Shown here one piece after another: positions 8,282-15,662 of a DNA stretch of 55,186 bases. Both the position numbers and the translations under genes were made by a program. The notes beneath the pieces were generated by a model. That model did not search any database and had not been told where the DNA came from. It worked only from the letters and a program-made list of their open reading frames with translations. How positions within the stretch are numbered: position 1 is the first letter of the stretch; every line of letters begins with the position of its first letter. Source of the DNA: JAFTYO01 sp045613125 (GTDB lineage Bacteria; Pseudomonadota; Alphaproteobacteria; RF32; CAG-239); assembly GCA_045613125.1 (NCBI GenBank), contig JAZLAM010000025.1, positions 1-55,186 on the forward strand, read 5' to 3'.

Positions 8282-9751
8282 ATGGCAGAAATAATTTTTA
8301 GCAATAAAAAAGAAAAAAAAGACGTTGTTAAGGTCGGACTTATTTTAGGTAAAATAAATAAAAAAACTTTAGCCGATTTTTATAGCAATGAAGAACTTGC
8401 ACTATTGTTGTCAATAGCTAAAAGAGAAGATTTTAAGGCAAAGGAGCTACAAACAGTGACAGCTAAAACAAAAGACAACAATCTTCTTTTAATAGCTACG
8501 AAACAAACCCCTTCCCCTTATGATTTGCAACTGATAGGCGGAAAAATATATAATTTATTCAATAAAAATAAAAAAATTGTTGTATATGCTCAAGCTCCAA
8601 GTAAAACTAAAATCAAGACCGCTGACATAGCATATAATATTGCATTAGGTGTTGAACTAGCATCATACAGTTTTGATAAATATTTTACTACAAAAAAATC
8701 TGAAACTTGTCCACAATTGGAAACAGTTGTTTTTGCGGCAAAAAATAAAGTAATATCAAAAGAAGGATATAAAAATTATACAGCTCTTGCCACAGGCGTC
8801 CGTTATGCGAAAGATTTGATCAATGAACCGGCAAACAATATGACACCTGTTATTATGGCTGATGACATTAAGAGACTCGAATATCTAGGACTTGAAGTTG
8901 AAGTTTTAGATAAACAATCAATGAAAGAAAAAGAATTTAATTTAGCACTATCTGTTGCACAAGGATCTGTTAACGAACCAAGAATTGTAGTTATAAAATA
9001 TATAGGTAATCCTGATAAAAAAGAATTTGATTTAGGATTGGTCGGTAAAGGTGTAACTTTTGACAGTGGTGGTATATCCCTAAAACCTGGATTAGGTATG
9101 GCAGATATGAAACAGGATATGGCCGGATCTGCTGCTGTTGTCGGTGCTATGAAAACATTGGCTTTACAAAAAATGAAGTTAAATATTGTAGCTGTTGTCG
9201 GCCTTGTTGAAAACATGCCTTCAGGAACTGCTACTCGTCCCGGTGATGTGGTTACATCGATGTCTGGTCAAACTGTTGAAATTTTAAATACTGATGCTGA
9301 AGGTCGTTTGGTTTTAGCAGATTGTTTATGGTATATTCAGCAAGAATATAATGTTAAAAAAGTTATCAATATTGCTACATTAACCGGGGCCATTTTAGTT
9401 GCTCTCGGCAACCAAATGGCTGGTGTAATGGGTAATAGTCAGACCTTTATTAATTCTATTATTAAAGCAGGAAACGAATCAAATGAAAAAGTTTGGCAAT
9501 TACCTTTAACAGAAGAATATAATAAAATGATGAATTCTTCCATTGCTGATATGAAAAACATCAGTGAAAGCAGAAATGCCGGTTCAATTACTGCCGGATG
9601 TTTCTTACAAAGATTTATTAAAAAAGATGTTAAATGGGCACACATTGATATTGCCGGCATGGATAAAGTTGAAAAGCCGACACTTTTAACACAAAAAGGT
9701 GCTAGTGCTTATGGTGTTAAGTTGTTTAACCAAATAATGAAGAATCTTTGA
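8282..9751 (+). CDS. pepA: Leucyl aminopeptidase, M17 family
   Basis: This cytosolic dizinc exopeptidase removes N-terminal residues from peptides. The C-terminal catalytic domain shows VGKGVTFDSGGISLKP, then DMKQDMAGSAAV and the signature NTDAEGRL, covering the metal-binding Asp/Glu/Lys and the catalytic Arg. The 489 residues match the family length, with the usual macro-like N-terminal domain. The ATG at 8282 is chosen over a TTG at 8279 because AAGGAG lies seven bases before it. In many Proteobacteria holC follows pepA; here holC is at 22428 instead. A perfect terminator follows. Confidence 0.95.
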   Translation: MAEIIFSNKKEKKDVVKVGLILGKINKKTLADFYSNEELALLLSIAKREDFKAKELQTVTAKTKDNNLLLIATKQTPSPYDLQLIGGKIYNLFNKNKKIVVYAQAPSKTKIKTADIAYNIALGVELASYSFDKYFTTKKSETCPQLETVVFAAKNKVISKEGYKNYTALATGVRYAKDLINEPANNMTPVIMADDIKRLEYLGLEVEVLDKQSMKEKEFNLALSVAQGSVNEPRIVVIKYIGNPDKKEFDLGLVGKGVTFDSGGISLKPGLGMADMKQDMAGSAAVVGAMKTLALQKMKLNIVAVVGLVENMPSGTATRPGDVVTSMSGQTVEILNTDAEGRLVLADCLWYIQQEYNVKKVINIATLTGAILVALGNQMAGVMGNSQTFINSIIKAGNESNEKVWQLPLTEEYNKMMNSSIADMKNISESRNAGSITAGCFLQRFIKKDVKWAHIDIAGMDKVEKPTLLTQKGASAYGVKLFNQIMKNL

Positions 9752-9761
9752 TATTGCATTG

Positions 9762-9788
9762 AAAAAGCCCCGATAATTCGGGGCTTTT
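9762..9788. terminator. Bidirectional terminator between convergent genes
   Basis: AAAAGCCCCGA pairs perfectly with TCGGGGCTTTT across a TAAT loop, with A and T runs on both sides. It serves pepA and the AsmA-like gene that ends at 9793. Confidence 0.9.
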
Positions 9789-9792
9789 AAGA

Positions 9793-10632
9793 TTAGATGT
9801 TGATCAGATTTTTTAATCCGTCTTTTAATTTGTCTTTAGCTAAATCTGCTTCACTTTTAAGGCTAGAGCTTAAATTCTTAAGTTCTTCTTTAGCTGATTG
9901 CTTCAAGTTATGTAAATTTTTTGAAACAACAGTTTCTGTTGTTGAATTCAATATTTTACTAATCACCAAATTAAGAGTATCTTTAATTGAAGAACCTTGT
10001 TTTTCTTGTCCGATATTATGCATCTCTATTTTAGGAAGTGGTAATGACAATTCTTTTTTCAAATCACCTACTCCGGCCATAACACTAATTGTGCCATTGT
10101 TTATATTCAAATTTTTGATGATTACTTTTTTTGCTGTTTCTTTTTTATTTTCATCAGATTTATTTGGCTTTTCTTGAACAGGAGCTGTTTCTGATGAATT
10201 TTTATTAATATTATTCAAAATATCAGAAATATTATTTTCAGTTAATGAAAGCATTTCATAGGTAATTCTGGGGTTATCAATTTGAATAGAATCGACAATT
10301 ATCAAATCATCCATAAGAGAAGAAACGTTTATCTTCACACCTAATTTATCAAGATAAAATAAGTTCTTACTTTTATATTGTTTCGGATTTTCAATTTGTA
10401 TTCCACTAACCGCGACATAACCAGTTGTAGGTTTAAATTCAACTCCTGAAATTGACACATCAGTGCCTATAACTTTTGAGCCATAATCATGAACAATTTT
10501 TTTGATAATATTTTCTAATGAAGGGAAATTTAAATATATTATAAAAAATAATAAACCAAAACAAATCAAACATTTATAACGAAGTTTAATTTTTTTTACG
10601 CATATTACGATTTTATTAAATATTTTATTCAT
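9793..10632 (-). CDS. AsmA-like inner-membrane-anchored periplasmic protein
   Basis: A basic N-terminus is followed by one hydrophobic segment at about 20-36 and a long periplasmic part. Residues 50-130 (GTDVSISGVEFKP, then VSGIQIENP, then VDSIQIDNPRITYE) have the beta-strand pattern of AsmA/DUF748 proteins, which bridge or traffic lipids in the envelope. A low-complexity Lys/Glu/Asn stretch at about 150-165 leads to a second strand block and a C-terminal amphipathic helix of about 50 residues. At 279 residues it is much shorter than AsmA itself. AGAGGA precedes the ATG. Confidence 0.55.
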   Translation of the reverse strand: MNKIFNKIVICVKKIKLRYKCLICFGLLFFIIYLNFPSLENIIKKIVHDYGSKVIGTDVSISGVEFKPTTGYVAVSGIQIENPKQYKSKNLFYLDKLGVKINVSSLMDDLIIVDSIQIDNPRITYEMLSLTENNISDILNNINKNSSETAPVQEKPNKSDENKKETAKKVIIKNLNINNGTISVMAGVGDLKKELSLPLPKIEMHNIGQEKQGSSIKDTLNLVISKILNSTTETVVSKNLHNLKQSAKEELKNLSSSLKSEADLAKDKLKDGLKNLINI

Positions 10633-10730
10633 ATCTATCCTCTTTGACAGTTATACATACTTTGAGTTTAATCAAGATTGTTATAAATGCAATAAAAAGA
10701 TATTTTTTTTAACAAAACATAATTTTTATA

Positions 10731-10759
10731 TTGCAAAATAAAAATTATAATATTATAGT
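10731..10759 (+). promoter_or_regulatory. Sigma70-like promoter of tRNA-Lys
   Basis: TTGCAA (10731-10736) and TATAGT (10754-10759) are separated by 17 bases. The tRNA begins 19 bases after the -10 element. Confidence 0.6.
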
Positions 10760-10778
10760 CGCCTTGACTTATGGTTAT

Positions 10779-10854
10779 GGGTGTATAGCTCAGTTGGTAG
10801 AGCAAGTGACTCTTAATCACTGGGTCTGGGGTTCGAATCCCCATGCGCCTACCA
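10779..10854 (+). tRNA. tRNA-Lys(CTT)
   Basis: This is a 76-nt cloverleaf with D-arm TAGCTCAGTTGGTAGAGC, anticodon loop CTCTTAA (anticodon CTT), T-arm GGGGTTCGAATCCCC, discriminator A and encoded CCA. The acceptor stem GGGTGTA/TGCGCCT is weak: three of its seven pairs are G-U wobbles, including the first. Confidence 0.93.
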
Positions 10855-10858
10855 TAGA

Positions 10859-10886
10859 AAAAAGCCTCCTGCAAAGGAGGCTTTTT
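10859..10886 (+). terminator. Terminator of tRNA-Lys
   Basis: AGCCTCCT pairs with AGGAGGCT across a GCAA loop, and flanking A5 and T5 runs extend the stem. It starts four bases after the tRNA. Confidence 0.9.
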
Positions 10887-10899
10887 GTGTGGTTAGAAG
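10879..10899 (+). repeat. 21-bp direct repeat, copy 1
   Basis: The sequence starts GGCTTTTTGTG and ends GGTTAGAAG, identical to 11467-11487. This copy begins in the 3' arm of the tRNA-Lys terminator. Its TTAGAAG looks like a ghost of the last codon and stop of the kinase-Nudix gene, whose real 3' end lies in copy 2. Confidence 0.85.
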
Positions 10900-10923
10900 C
10901 ATTGGATGAGAAGCCCAGAGTAA

Positions 10924-11014
10924 GGGGTTCGACACAAGCGAGAGGCGGACGGAAGTACGCCGGTGAAGGCTTTTGCCTGAGCGAGCGCAGGGAACGAAGT
11001 AATCCCTATGCGCC
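10924..11014 (+). pseudogene. tRNA-Lys T-arm/acceptor fragment interrupted by about 69 bp of GC-rich DNA
   Basis: GGGGTTCGA (10924-10932) and ATCCCTATGCGCC (11002-11014), if joined, reproduce the T-arm and acceptor 3' strand of the neighbouring tRNA-Lys with one C-to-T change. Between them are about 69 bp that are much richer in G and C than the surroundings and can form two small hairpins (GGCG...CGCC and AGGC-TTTT-GCCT). There is no 5' half and no CCA, so this is a remnant rather than a working gene. It could be an old attachment-site copy or a fragment hit by a small repeat element. Confidence 0.5.
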
Positions 11015-11144
11015 GTTTAATCAATTATACAAAAGAGCTATTTTCTAAAATTCAGATATAAAGCATTTGACTTTTGTGATAAAATGTGTTCAACTGCAAA
11101 TCACTAATAAAAATAATGATGTTAAACTATTTAAAATTCGTATT

Positions 11145-11432
11145 ATGAAAGTTAAAAAAATTATTGGCTTAATTGCAAGCCAACCATTAGTGGTAACCCA
11201 TAAAGACCACGCACTTGTAATATTAGTAATAAAGAGTGATGATGGCTACATAGAAATTCACTACGATTATTTCATGTTGGCAACTAGCTTGGTTGGAAAA
11301 TTTACAAATTCATCATTTTCTAAAATAGCTACATCTTCTATTGGTGATACCATTGAGGCCGAAATAGACCCTTCTAATGGTAATATGATTAGTTTTGAGA
11401 ACAAAACACGTGGAATACAATGTATGTTATAA
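11145..11432 (+). CDS. Hypothetical small protein inside the repeat-bracketed segment
   Basis: A 95-residue frame starts at ATG 11145; a TTG start at 11067 would add 26 residues. Neither has a convincing Shine-Dalgarno. The product (KKIIGLIASQPLVV, then LVILVIKSDDGYIEIHYDYF) looks like a mixed alpha/beta soluble protein and no family is recognised. It is followed by its own terminator. Its place between two direct repeats suggests acquired DNA. It may be a decayed or spurious gene. Confidence 0.35.
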   Translation: MKVKKIIGLIASQPLVVTHKDHALVILVIKSDDGYIEIHYDYFMLATSLVGKFTNSSFSKIATSSIGDTIEAEIDPSNGNMISFENKTRGIQCML

Positions 11433-11440
11433 ATCCCCCC

Positions 11441-11474
11441 CCCCTTGCAATATTAAAATTGTAAGGGGCTTTTT
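11441..11474 (+). terminator. Terminator preceded by a ten-C run
   Basis: CCCCTTGCAAT pairs with ATTGTAAGGGG (one G-U) and is followed by C and TTTTT. Ten consecutive C (11435-11444) run into its 5' arm. The T run overlaps direct-repeat copy 2. Confidence 0.75.
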
Positions 11475-11487
11475 GTGTGGTTAGAAG
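11467..11487 (+). repeat. 21-bp direct repeat, copy 2
   Basis: Identical to 10879-10899, with starts 588 bp apart. It includes the stop codon (TTA on this strand, 11481-11483) and last codon of the minus-strand kinase-Nudix gene. Confidence 0.85.
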
Positions 11488-12920
11488 TTTTGCGTAATTT
11501 TATCATATACCATATTCTCTATATATATCCTAATAGCTGTCAAAAAAGCATCAAAAAATTGTTCCGGATTTTGTTTTATTTCTTTTTGCAAATCTACCAA
11601 AGAAATTTCTCTTATTTCTGCCACTTCTTGTTTATCAGGAACAATTATATCATCAGAGTGCACTTCAAATACATGATGGAAAGCAATCTGCCTACCTTCT
11701 CTAATCACAGGAAAGTTAGCCACTTCTCGTTTGATATCAGCTTCAATACCGATTTCTTCTTTTAATTCGCGCTTTGCAGCCATTTTATAAGATTCACCTG
11801 CGTCGACATGTCCTGCAGCCGAATATGTCCATAACCCTCCCCATCTTTTATGTGCTGCAATTTTTTGCATAATTAAATTACCTTTTGAATTAAACAACAA
11901 CACAGCTGCAATCATAGGAAATCTACCAAATTTCAGTGGGGTTCCTCGTAAACAAGACGAAACAACTTTATCACTTTCATCAGCAATAGAAATTAGTAGT
12001 TTATTGGCAGCCATCAACGCATATGGTGTTGCATTTTCTGTTGTTAATGCTTCAATTTCAAGCCATATTGCGCCATTTGAATATTGCACATCAGGAACAT
12101 TTTTTACAGGTTGGTTACAAACTGTTACATCATACAAAACAGCATTGTGTTGTAATAAACCTTTTTCACCGCTTGCTAAGGTAAAATCTTCAAAAACAAC
12201 AGATTTAAAGCGTTTATTTTCAGCTTTTACAATATCTAATCCTGTTTCTTCTTTAATTTCACGTTTTAACGCTTGAATATAAGTTTCCCCTTTTTCTAAA
12301 CTTCCTCCCGGCAAATCATACAAACCCGTGTATGGGCCTTGCGTCTTTTTAATAAGTAAAATTTTTCCGTTTTTAATTATTGAAGCATAAACACCAAAAT
12401 GAGTTTTTGTAACATTTTCATTAAAAGCAGATGTATAGATATTATCGTTTTCAACATGATGAAAAATTACCGGATATTTATCATCCGAATTCCACGGCTC
12501 ATATTGTTCAAAAAACATATCAAAAGCATATTCATCAATTATTAATGCATTATTATCTTTTTGAGAACGTTCCAAAACACGTCTTTTTGCTTCTTTAATA
12601 TCACATTCTAAAACATGAAAAACAACATTGTCGGTTATACTCTTTGCCCAATTATAATATTCTTGACGTTTTTGATGGGTCCAAAACCCATAATCTAAAA
12701 TCACATCTTGACCTTGTTGAACATATTTTTGTGTTTCATTTTTTATAAACTCATCAACTTTAACATATTTTGTTTGGAAATCATCAGGATTACGTCCGTA
12801 TAATTGCATCATTATATCATCATGGGTAAAACGTACAGCCGAAAACTCTTGCTCTAACTGCTTGGCAACAGTTGTTTTACCAAATCCCATAAAGCCTACC
12901 ATTAAATGTATTGTTGGCAT
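11481..12920 (-). CDS. Three-domain protein: P-loop kinase, Nudix, Nudix
   Basis: Residues 1-160 are a small P-loop kinase domain: GFMGFGKTT at 9-17, THDDIMMQLYG, then VILDYGFW. Residues 172-310 form a Nudix hydrolase domain with an exact box (Gly206, Glu212, REIKEETGL at 220-228). Residues 330-479 form a second one with an exact box (Gly370, Glu376, RELKEEIGI at 384-392), which resembles the IPP-isomerase/YfcD group in its RWGGLWTYSAAGH lead-in. TTGGAG precedes the ATG by seven bases. The gene follows deoC by 27 bp, so an operon for (deoxy)nucleoside salvage and nucleotide clean-up is plausible. Substrates cannot be read from the sequence. Confidence 0.85.
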   Translation of the reverse strand: MPTIHLMVGFMGFGKTTVAKQLEQEFSAVRFTHDDIMMQLYGRNPDDFQTKYVKVDEFIKNETQKYVQQGQDVILDYGFWTHQKRQEYYNWAKSITDNVVFHVLECDIKEAKRRVLERSQKDNNALIIDEYAFDMFFEQYEPWNSDDKYPVIFHHVENDNIYTSAFNENVTKTHFGVYASIIKNGKILLIKKTQGPYTGLYDLPGGSLEKGETYIQALKREIKEETGLDIVKAENKRFKSVVFEDFTLASGEKGLLQHNAVLYDVTVCNQPVKNVPDVQYSNGAIWLEIEALTTENATPYALMAANKLLISIADESDKVVSSCLRGTPLKFGRFPMIAAVLLFNSKGNLIMQKIAAHKRWGGLWTYSAAGHVDAGESYKMAAKRELKEEIGIEADIKREVANFPVIREGRQIAFHHVFEVHSDDIIVPDKQEVAEIREISLVDLQKEIKQNPEQFFDAFLTAIRIYIENMVYDKITQNF

Positions 12921-12947
12921 TATTTTTCTCCAAGATATATTTATTTG

Positions 12948-13598
12948 TTAATCCACAATCGTCACACCTGAACTTGTGCCCAAACTGGTTGCTCCGACAG
13001 CAATAAGATCAAGAGCTTTTTGTTTATCTCTTATACCGCCAGATGCCTTAATTTTTAAGCCATAAGATGCAATAGTTTCATGCATCAGTTTAACATTTTC
13101 GATTGTTGCACCTACACCGTTTTTAACAAATCCGGTCGAGGTTTTTACAAAATCTGCTTTAGCTTTAACACAAACTTCACAAGCCTTTTTTATCTCTTCA
13201 GATGTCAATAAATCTGTTTCTAATATAACTTTTAATATATTATGAGGGCAAATATTTCTTACTGCTTTTATATCTTCTAAAACATAAGTCCAATTTCCGT
13301 CTTTTATAGCAGAAACATTTATGACCATATCAATTTCATCAGCACCATTAGCTATAGCTTTTTGAGTTTCATATGCTTTTACTTCACTTAAATTGGCTCC
13401 TAAAGGAAAACCTATGACAGTTACAATTTTCACATCCGTATCTTTTAAATATTCTTTTGCCTCTTTTACATAAGCCGGATTAACACAAACTCCGCGAAAA
13501 CCATATTCTTTAGCTTCTTGGTATAATTTTTCAAATTCAATTTTTGTAGCATCTTGTTTTAACAATGTATGCTCTATATACTTTGCTAAATTTTGCAT
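12948..13598 (-). CDS. deoC: Deoxyribose-phosphate aldolase
   Basis: The enzyme cleaves 2-deoxyribose 5-phosphate to glyceraldehyde 3-phosphate and acetaldehyde in deoxynucleoside catabolism. The Schiff-base lysine lies in FVKTSTGF, the proton-relay lysine in IKASGGIRD, and EIDMVIN is also conserved. The ATG at 13598 is preferred: GGGAGG stands just before it, while the ATG at 13610 has no Shine-Dalgarno. This gives 216 residues, normal for the class I enzyme. The kinase-Nudix-Nudix gene follows on the same strand. Confidence 0.95.
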   Translation of the reverse strand: MQNLAKYIEHTLLKQDATKIEFEKLYQEAKEYGFRGVCVNPAYVKEAKEYLKDTDVKIVTVIGFPLGANLSEVKAYETQKAIANGADEIDMVINVSAIKDGNWTYVLEDIKAVRNICPHNILKVILETDLLTSEEIKKACEVCVKAKADFVKTSTGFVKNGVGATIENVKLMHETIASYGLKIKASGGIRDKQKALDLIAVGATSLGTSSGVTIVD

Positions 13599-13720
13599 TT
13601 TCCCTCCCATAATTTATAAGCGTTGTATCTGATTATAAAAAAATATGTAATTCTTGCAATAAAAAACTTGATTTAAATTATAAATGATGTATTGTTATAG
13701 ACAAAATATATTATGATGCT

Positions 13721-14557
13721 ATGAAAACTACTATTACACATGTAGCTTTATGCTACGATTTTGATGGAACCCTTATTAAAGGAAACATGCAAGAACCTAC
13801 TTTTATTAAAAAATTAGGTCTAACCACTAAAGAATTTTGGGCTTTAGCCGATAAGCAAACCTTAGAACAATCTGCAGATTCTATCTTAAGTTATATGAAA
13901 CTTATGTTAGATGAAGCAAGTGCCAAAAAACTTGCTTTCAAACGAGAAGACTTTGTAGATTGTGGCAAAGAAATGCTATTTTTCAAAGGTGTAACAACTT
14001 GGTTTGAGCGTATTAATGAATATGCCGCAAAGAAAGGTATTAAGGTTTCTCATTACATTATTTCTTCCGGTTTACAAGAAATGATTGAAGGAACCAAGAT
14101 TGCTGAACACTTTACCAAGATTTATGCTTCGAGCTTTATGTATGATGAATATGGTCGCGCCGTATGGCCTGCCAGAGTGGTCAATTATACTGATAAAACT
14201 CAGTATATTGCCAGAATCAACAAAGGTTGTTTAGATCCTATGGATGTTAAAGGCGTAAATAAAGCAATGTCAAAAGAAGAAAGAGCTGTACCTTTTGAAC
14301 ATATTATCTACTTTGGAGACGGAGATACCGATATTCCGAGTATGTCAATGGTTAAAAGCCGTGGTGGTCACTGTTTTGCTGTTTATCCTCCTAATAAAAA
14401 AGGTGCTAAAGATAAGGCAAACCATCTTTTAACTGACGGCAGAGTTGATTTTGTTTTACCCGCTGACTATTCATCCGGTAAACGCATTGAAAAATGTGTT
14501 AAAGGCATAATTGACAAGATTGCTGCTGATGAAAAATTAGCTTCATTGAAAAGCTGA
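13721..14557 (+). CDS. HAD-superfamily phosphatase
   Basis: Motif I is DFDGTL near residue 13, motif II the Ser in IISSG near 113, and motif IV GDGDTDIPSM near 206, giving a complete HAD active site. The cap insertion between motifs I and II is helical, as in phosphoserine-phosphatase-like (C1) members. The protein is 278 residues and cytosolic. The substrate is not evident. It is divergent from deoC and ends at a strong hairpin. Confidence 0.85.
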   Translation: MKTTITHVALCYDFDGTLIKGNMQEPTFIKKLGLTTKEFWALADKQTLEQSADSILSYMKLMLDEASAKKLAFKREDFVDCGKEMLFFKGVTTWFERINEYAAKKGIKVSHYIISSGLQEMIEGTKIAEHFTKIYASSFMYDEYGRAVWPARVVNYTDKTQYIARINKGCLDPMDVKGVNKAMSKEERAVPFEHIIYFGDGDTDIPSMSMVKSRGGHCFAVYPPNKKGAKDKANHLLTDGRVDFVLPADYSSGKRIEKCVKGIIDKIAADEKLASLKS

Positions 14558-14564
14558 AAATTTG

Positions 14565-14590
14565 AACCTCCGATATGTATATCGGAGGTT
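14565..14590. terminator. Bidirectional terminator
   Basis: AACCTCCGATAT pairs perfectly with ATATCGGAGGTT across a two-base GT centre. It lies between the convergent HAD gene and the low-complexity gene ending at 14602. Confidence 0.85.
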
Positions 14591-14601
14591 TTCCTTATTT
14601 T

Positions 14602-15540
14602 TTAGTAAGATCTGTTTACCGGTATTTGGGTTCTGTCAAGAGTAGTTTGACGTGTTTGAGTTGTTTTATTAGAATCTCCGTAACTTCTTCCCATCCTTAA
14701 ATTTTGCAATCCTTCTTTCTTACTAACAGTTTGATTCGTATTGTTTTGAGTTTCTTGCGGATTATTTAACGGACTTTCCATTAATACAACAGATGGTGTA
14801 TTTACTCTTTGTTGTTGTAAAGATTTTCCGTTTCTCATTTCTTTTATCTCATCAAGAGTTGGCTTTTTCATCGCCGCAGATCCGGGAGGAGCAGGAGGAT
14901 TGTTGTCACCTTTATCATCATCTTTATAATGATTCATATTTTTTTTCATATCTGTATTATGAAGATTGTCAGAAGATGGTAACTTTGATAAATCTGCATT
15001 TTTATTTTGATTGTTATTTGTCTTATCATCATTACCTTTATTATCTTTGTCTTTGTCTTTATCTTTATTATTGTTTTTGTTACGTTCACTCGGCAATGGT
15101 TTCAATGCTATATCAACAATTACCGAATAAGATTTTTCTTCTTTTTTATTTAAAATATCGCTTAATACAAGCTTATCTTGATTTGATTTTGCTTCTATTA
15201 TATTTGATTCCTCAAGAGCTTTTTCACAAAACATCAAATCTTGCTGTGTCATATCAGGTTCTTTTTCCGGAGCAGTATTTGCAACTTTTTCTGAACCATC
15301 TTTGATGGCCGGCGCTTTGGTATCATTATTTTTTGAAACCATATCTTGTTGCAATTGCATAGTTTTTGTTCTTAGTTGCTCTCGCATTCTTTCAATTTTT
15401 TGAATAACTTCCTCTACTTTATGAAGATCTCTTTCTGCCTTTTCAAAAAAATGAAGTTTTATACCATTTTCATTTTCTTTATCAGAATGTTTTAACTCGT
15501 AGCTATCTTGCTCTTTATTTTTCTCTTCATTTTCGCTCAT
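14602..15540 (-). CDS. Low-complexity, coiled-coil-containing protein of unknown function
   Basis: The 312 residues contain a Lys/Glu/Arg heptad-like helix at about 30-72 and, at about 155-190, an Asn/Asp/Lys-rich stretch with a KDKDKDKD run. That run is encoded by tandem six-base units and is a likely slippage tract. The tail is rich in Asn, Gln and Thr, with a Pro-Pro-Ala-Pro-Pro motif near 220. No signal peptide or TM segment is seen. AGGAG lies eight bases before the ATG. No family is recognised; most of the protein is probably disordered. Confidence 0.55.
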   Translation of the reverse strand: MSENEEKNKEQDSYELKHSDKENENGIKLHFFEKAERDLHKVEEVIQKIERMREQLRTKTMQLQQDMVSKNNDTKAPAIKDGSEKVANTAPEKEPDMTQQDLMFCEKALEESNIIEAKSNQDKLVLSDILNKKEEKSYSVIVDIALKPLPSERNKNNNKDKDKDKDNKGNDDKTNNNQNKNADLSKLPSSDNLHNTDMKKNMNHYKDDDKGDNNPPAPPGSAAMKKPTLDEIKEMRNGKSLQQQRVNTPSVVLMESPLNNPQETQNNTNQTVSKKEGLQNLRMGRSYGDSNKTTQTRQTTLDRTQIPVNRSY

Positions 15541-15619
15541 ATGATAAACTCCTAATATTGTTGTAGTATCATTTTTTTATATTGTAATACAATTATATAT
15601 TTTATCAATACTTAAAATT

Positions 15620-15648
15620 ATAAAGGAGCTAAAAGCTAGCTCCTTTAT
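15620..15648 (-). terminator. Hairpin downstream of gyrA
   Basis: ATAAAGGAGCTA pairs with TAGCTCCTTTAT around a short loop, 15 bp beyond the gyrA stop. The T tract on the minus strand is weak (TATAATTTT), so termination may be partial. Confidence 0.55.
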
Positions 15649-15662
15649 ATAAGAAAATTAAT

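Noticed and set aside
10731..11048. A 105-codon plus-strand reading frame
   Set aside because: It runs straight through tRNA-Lys, its terminator and the broken tRNA fragment, so it is not a plausible protein gene.
14793..15305. A 170-codon plus-strand frame rich in Leu, Tyr and Cys
   Set aside because: It is the mirror of the low-complexity minus-strand gene, whose Lys/Asn/Asp codons give this composition in antisense; no ribosome-binding site.
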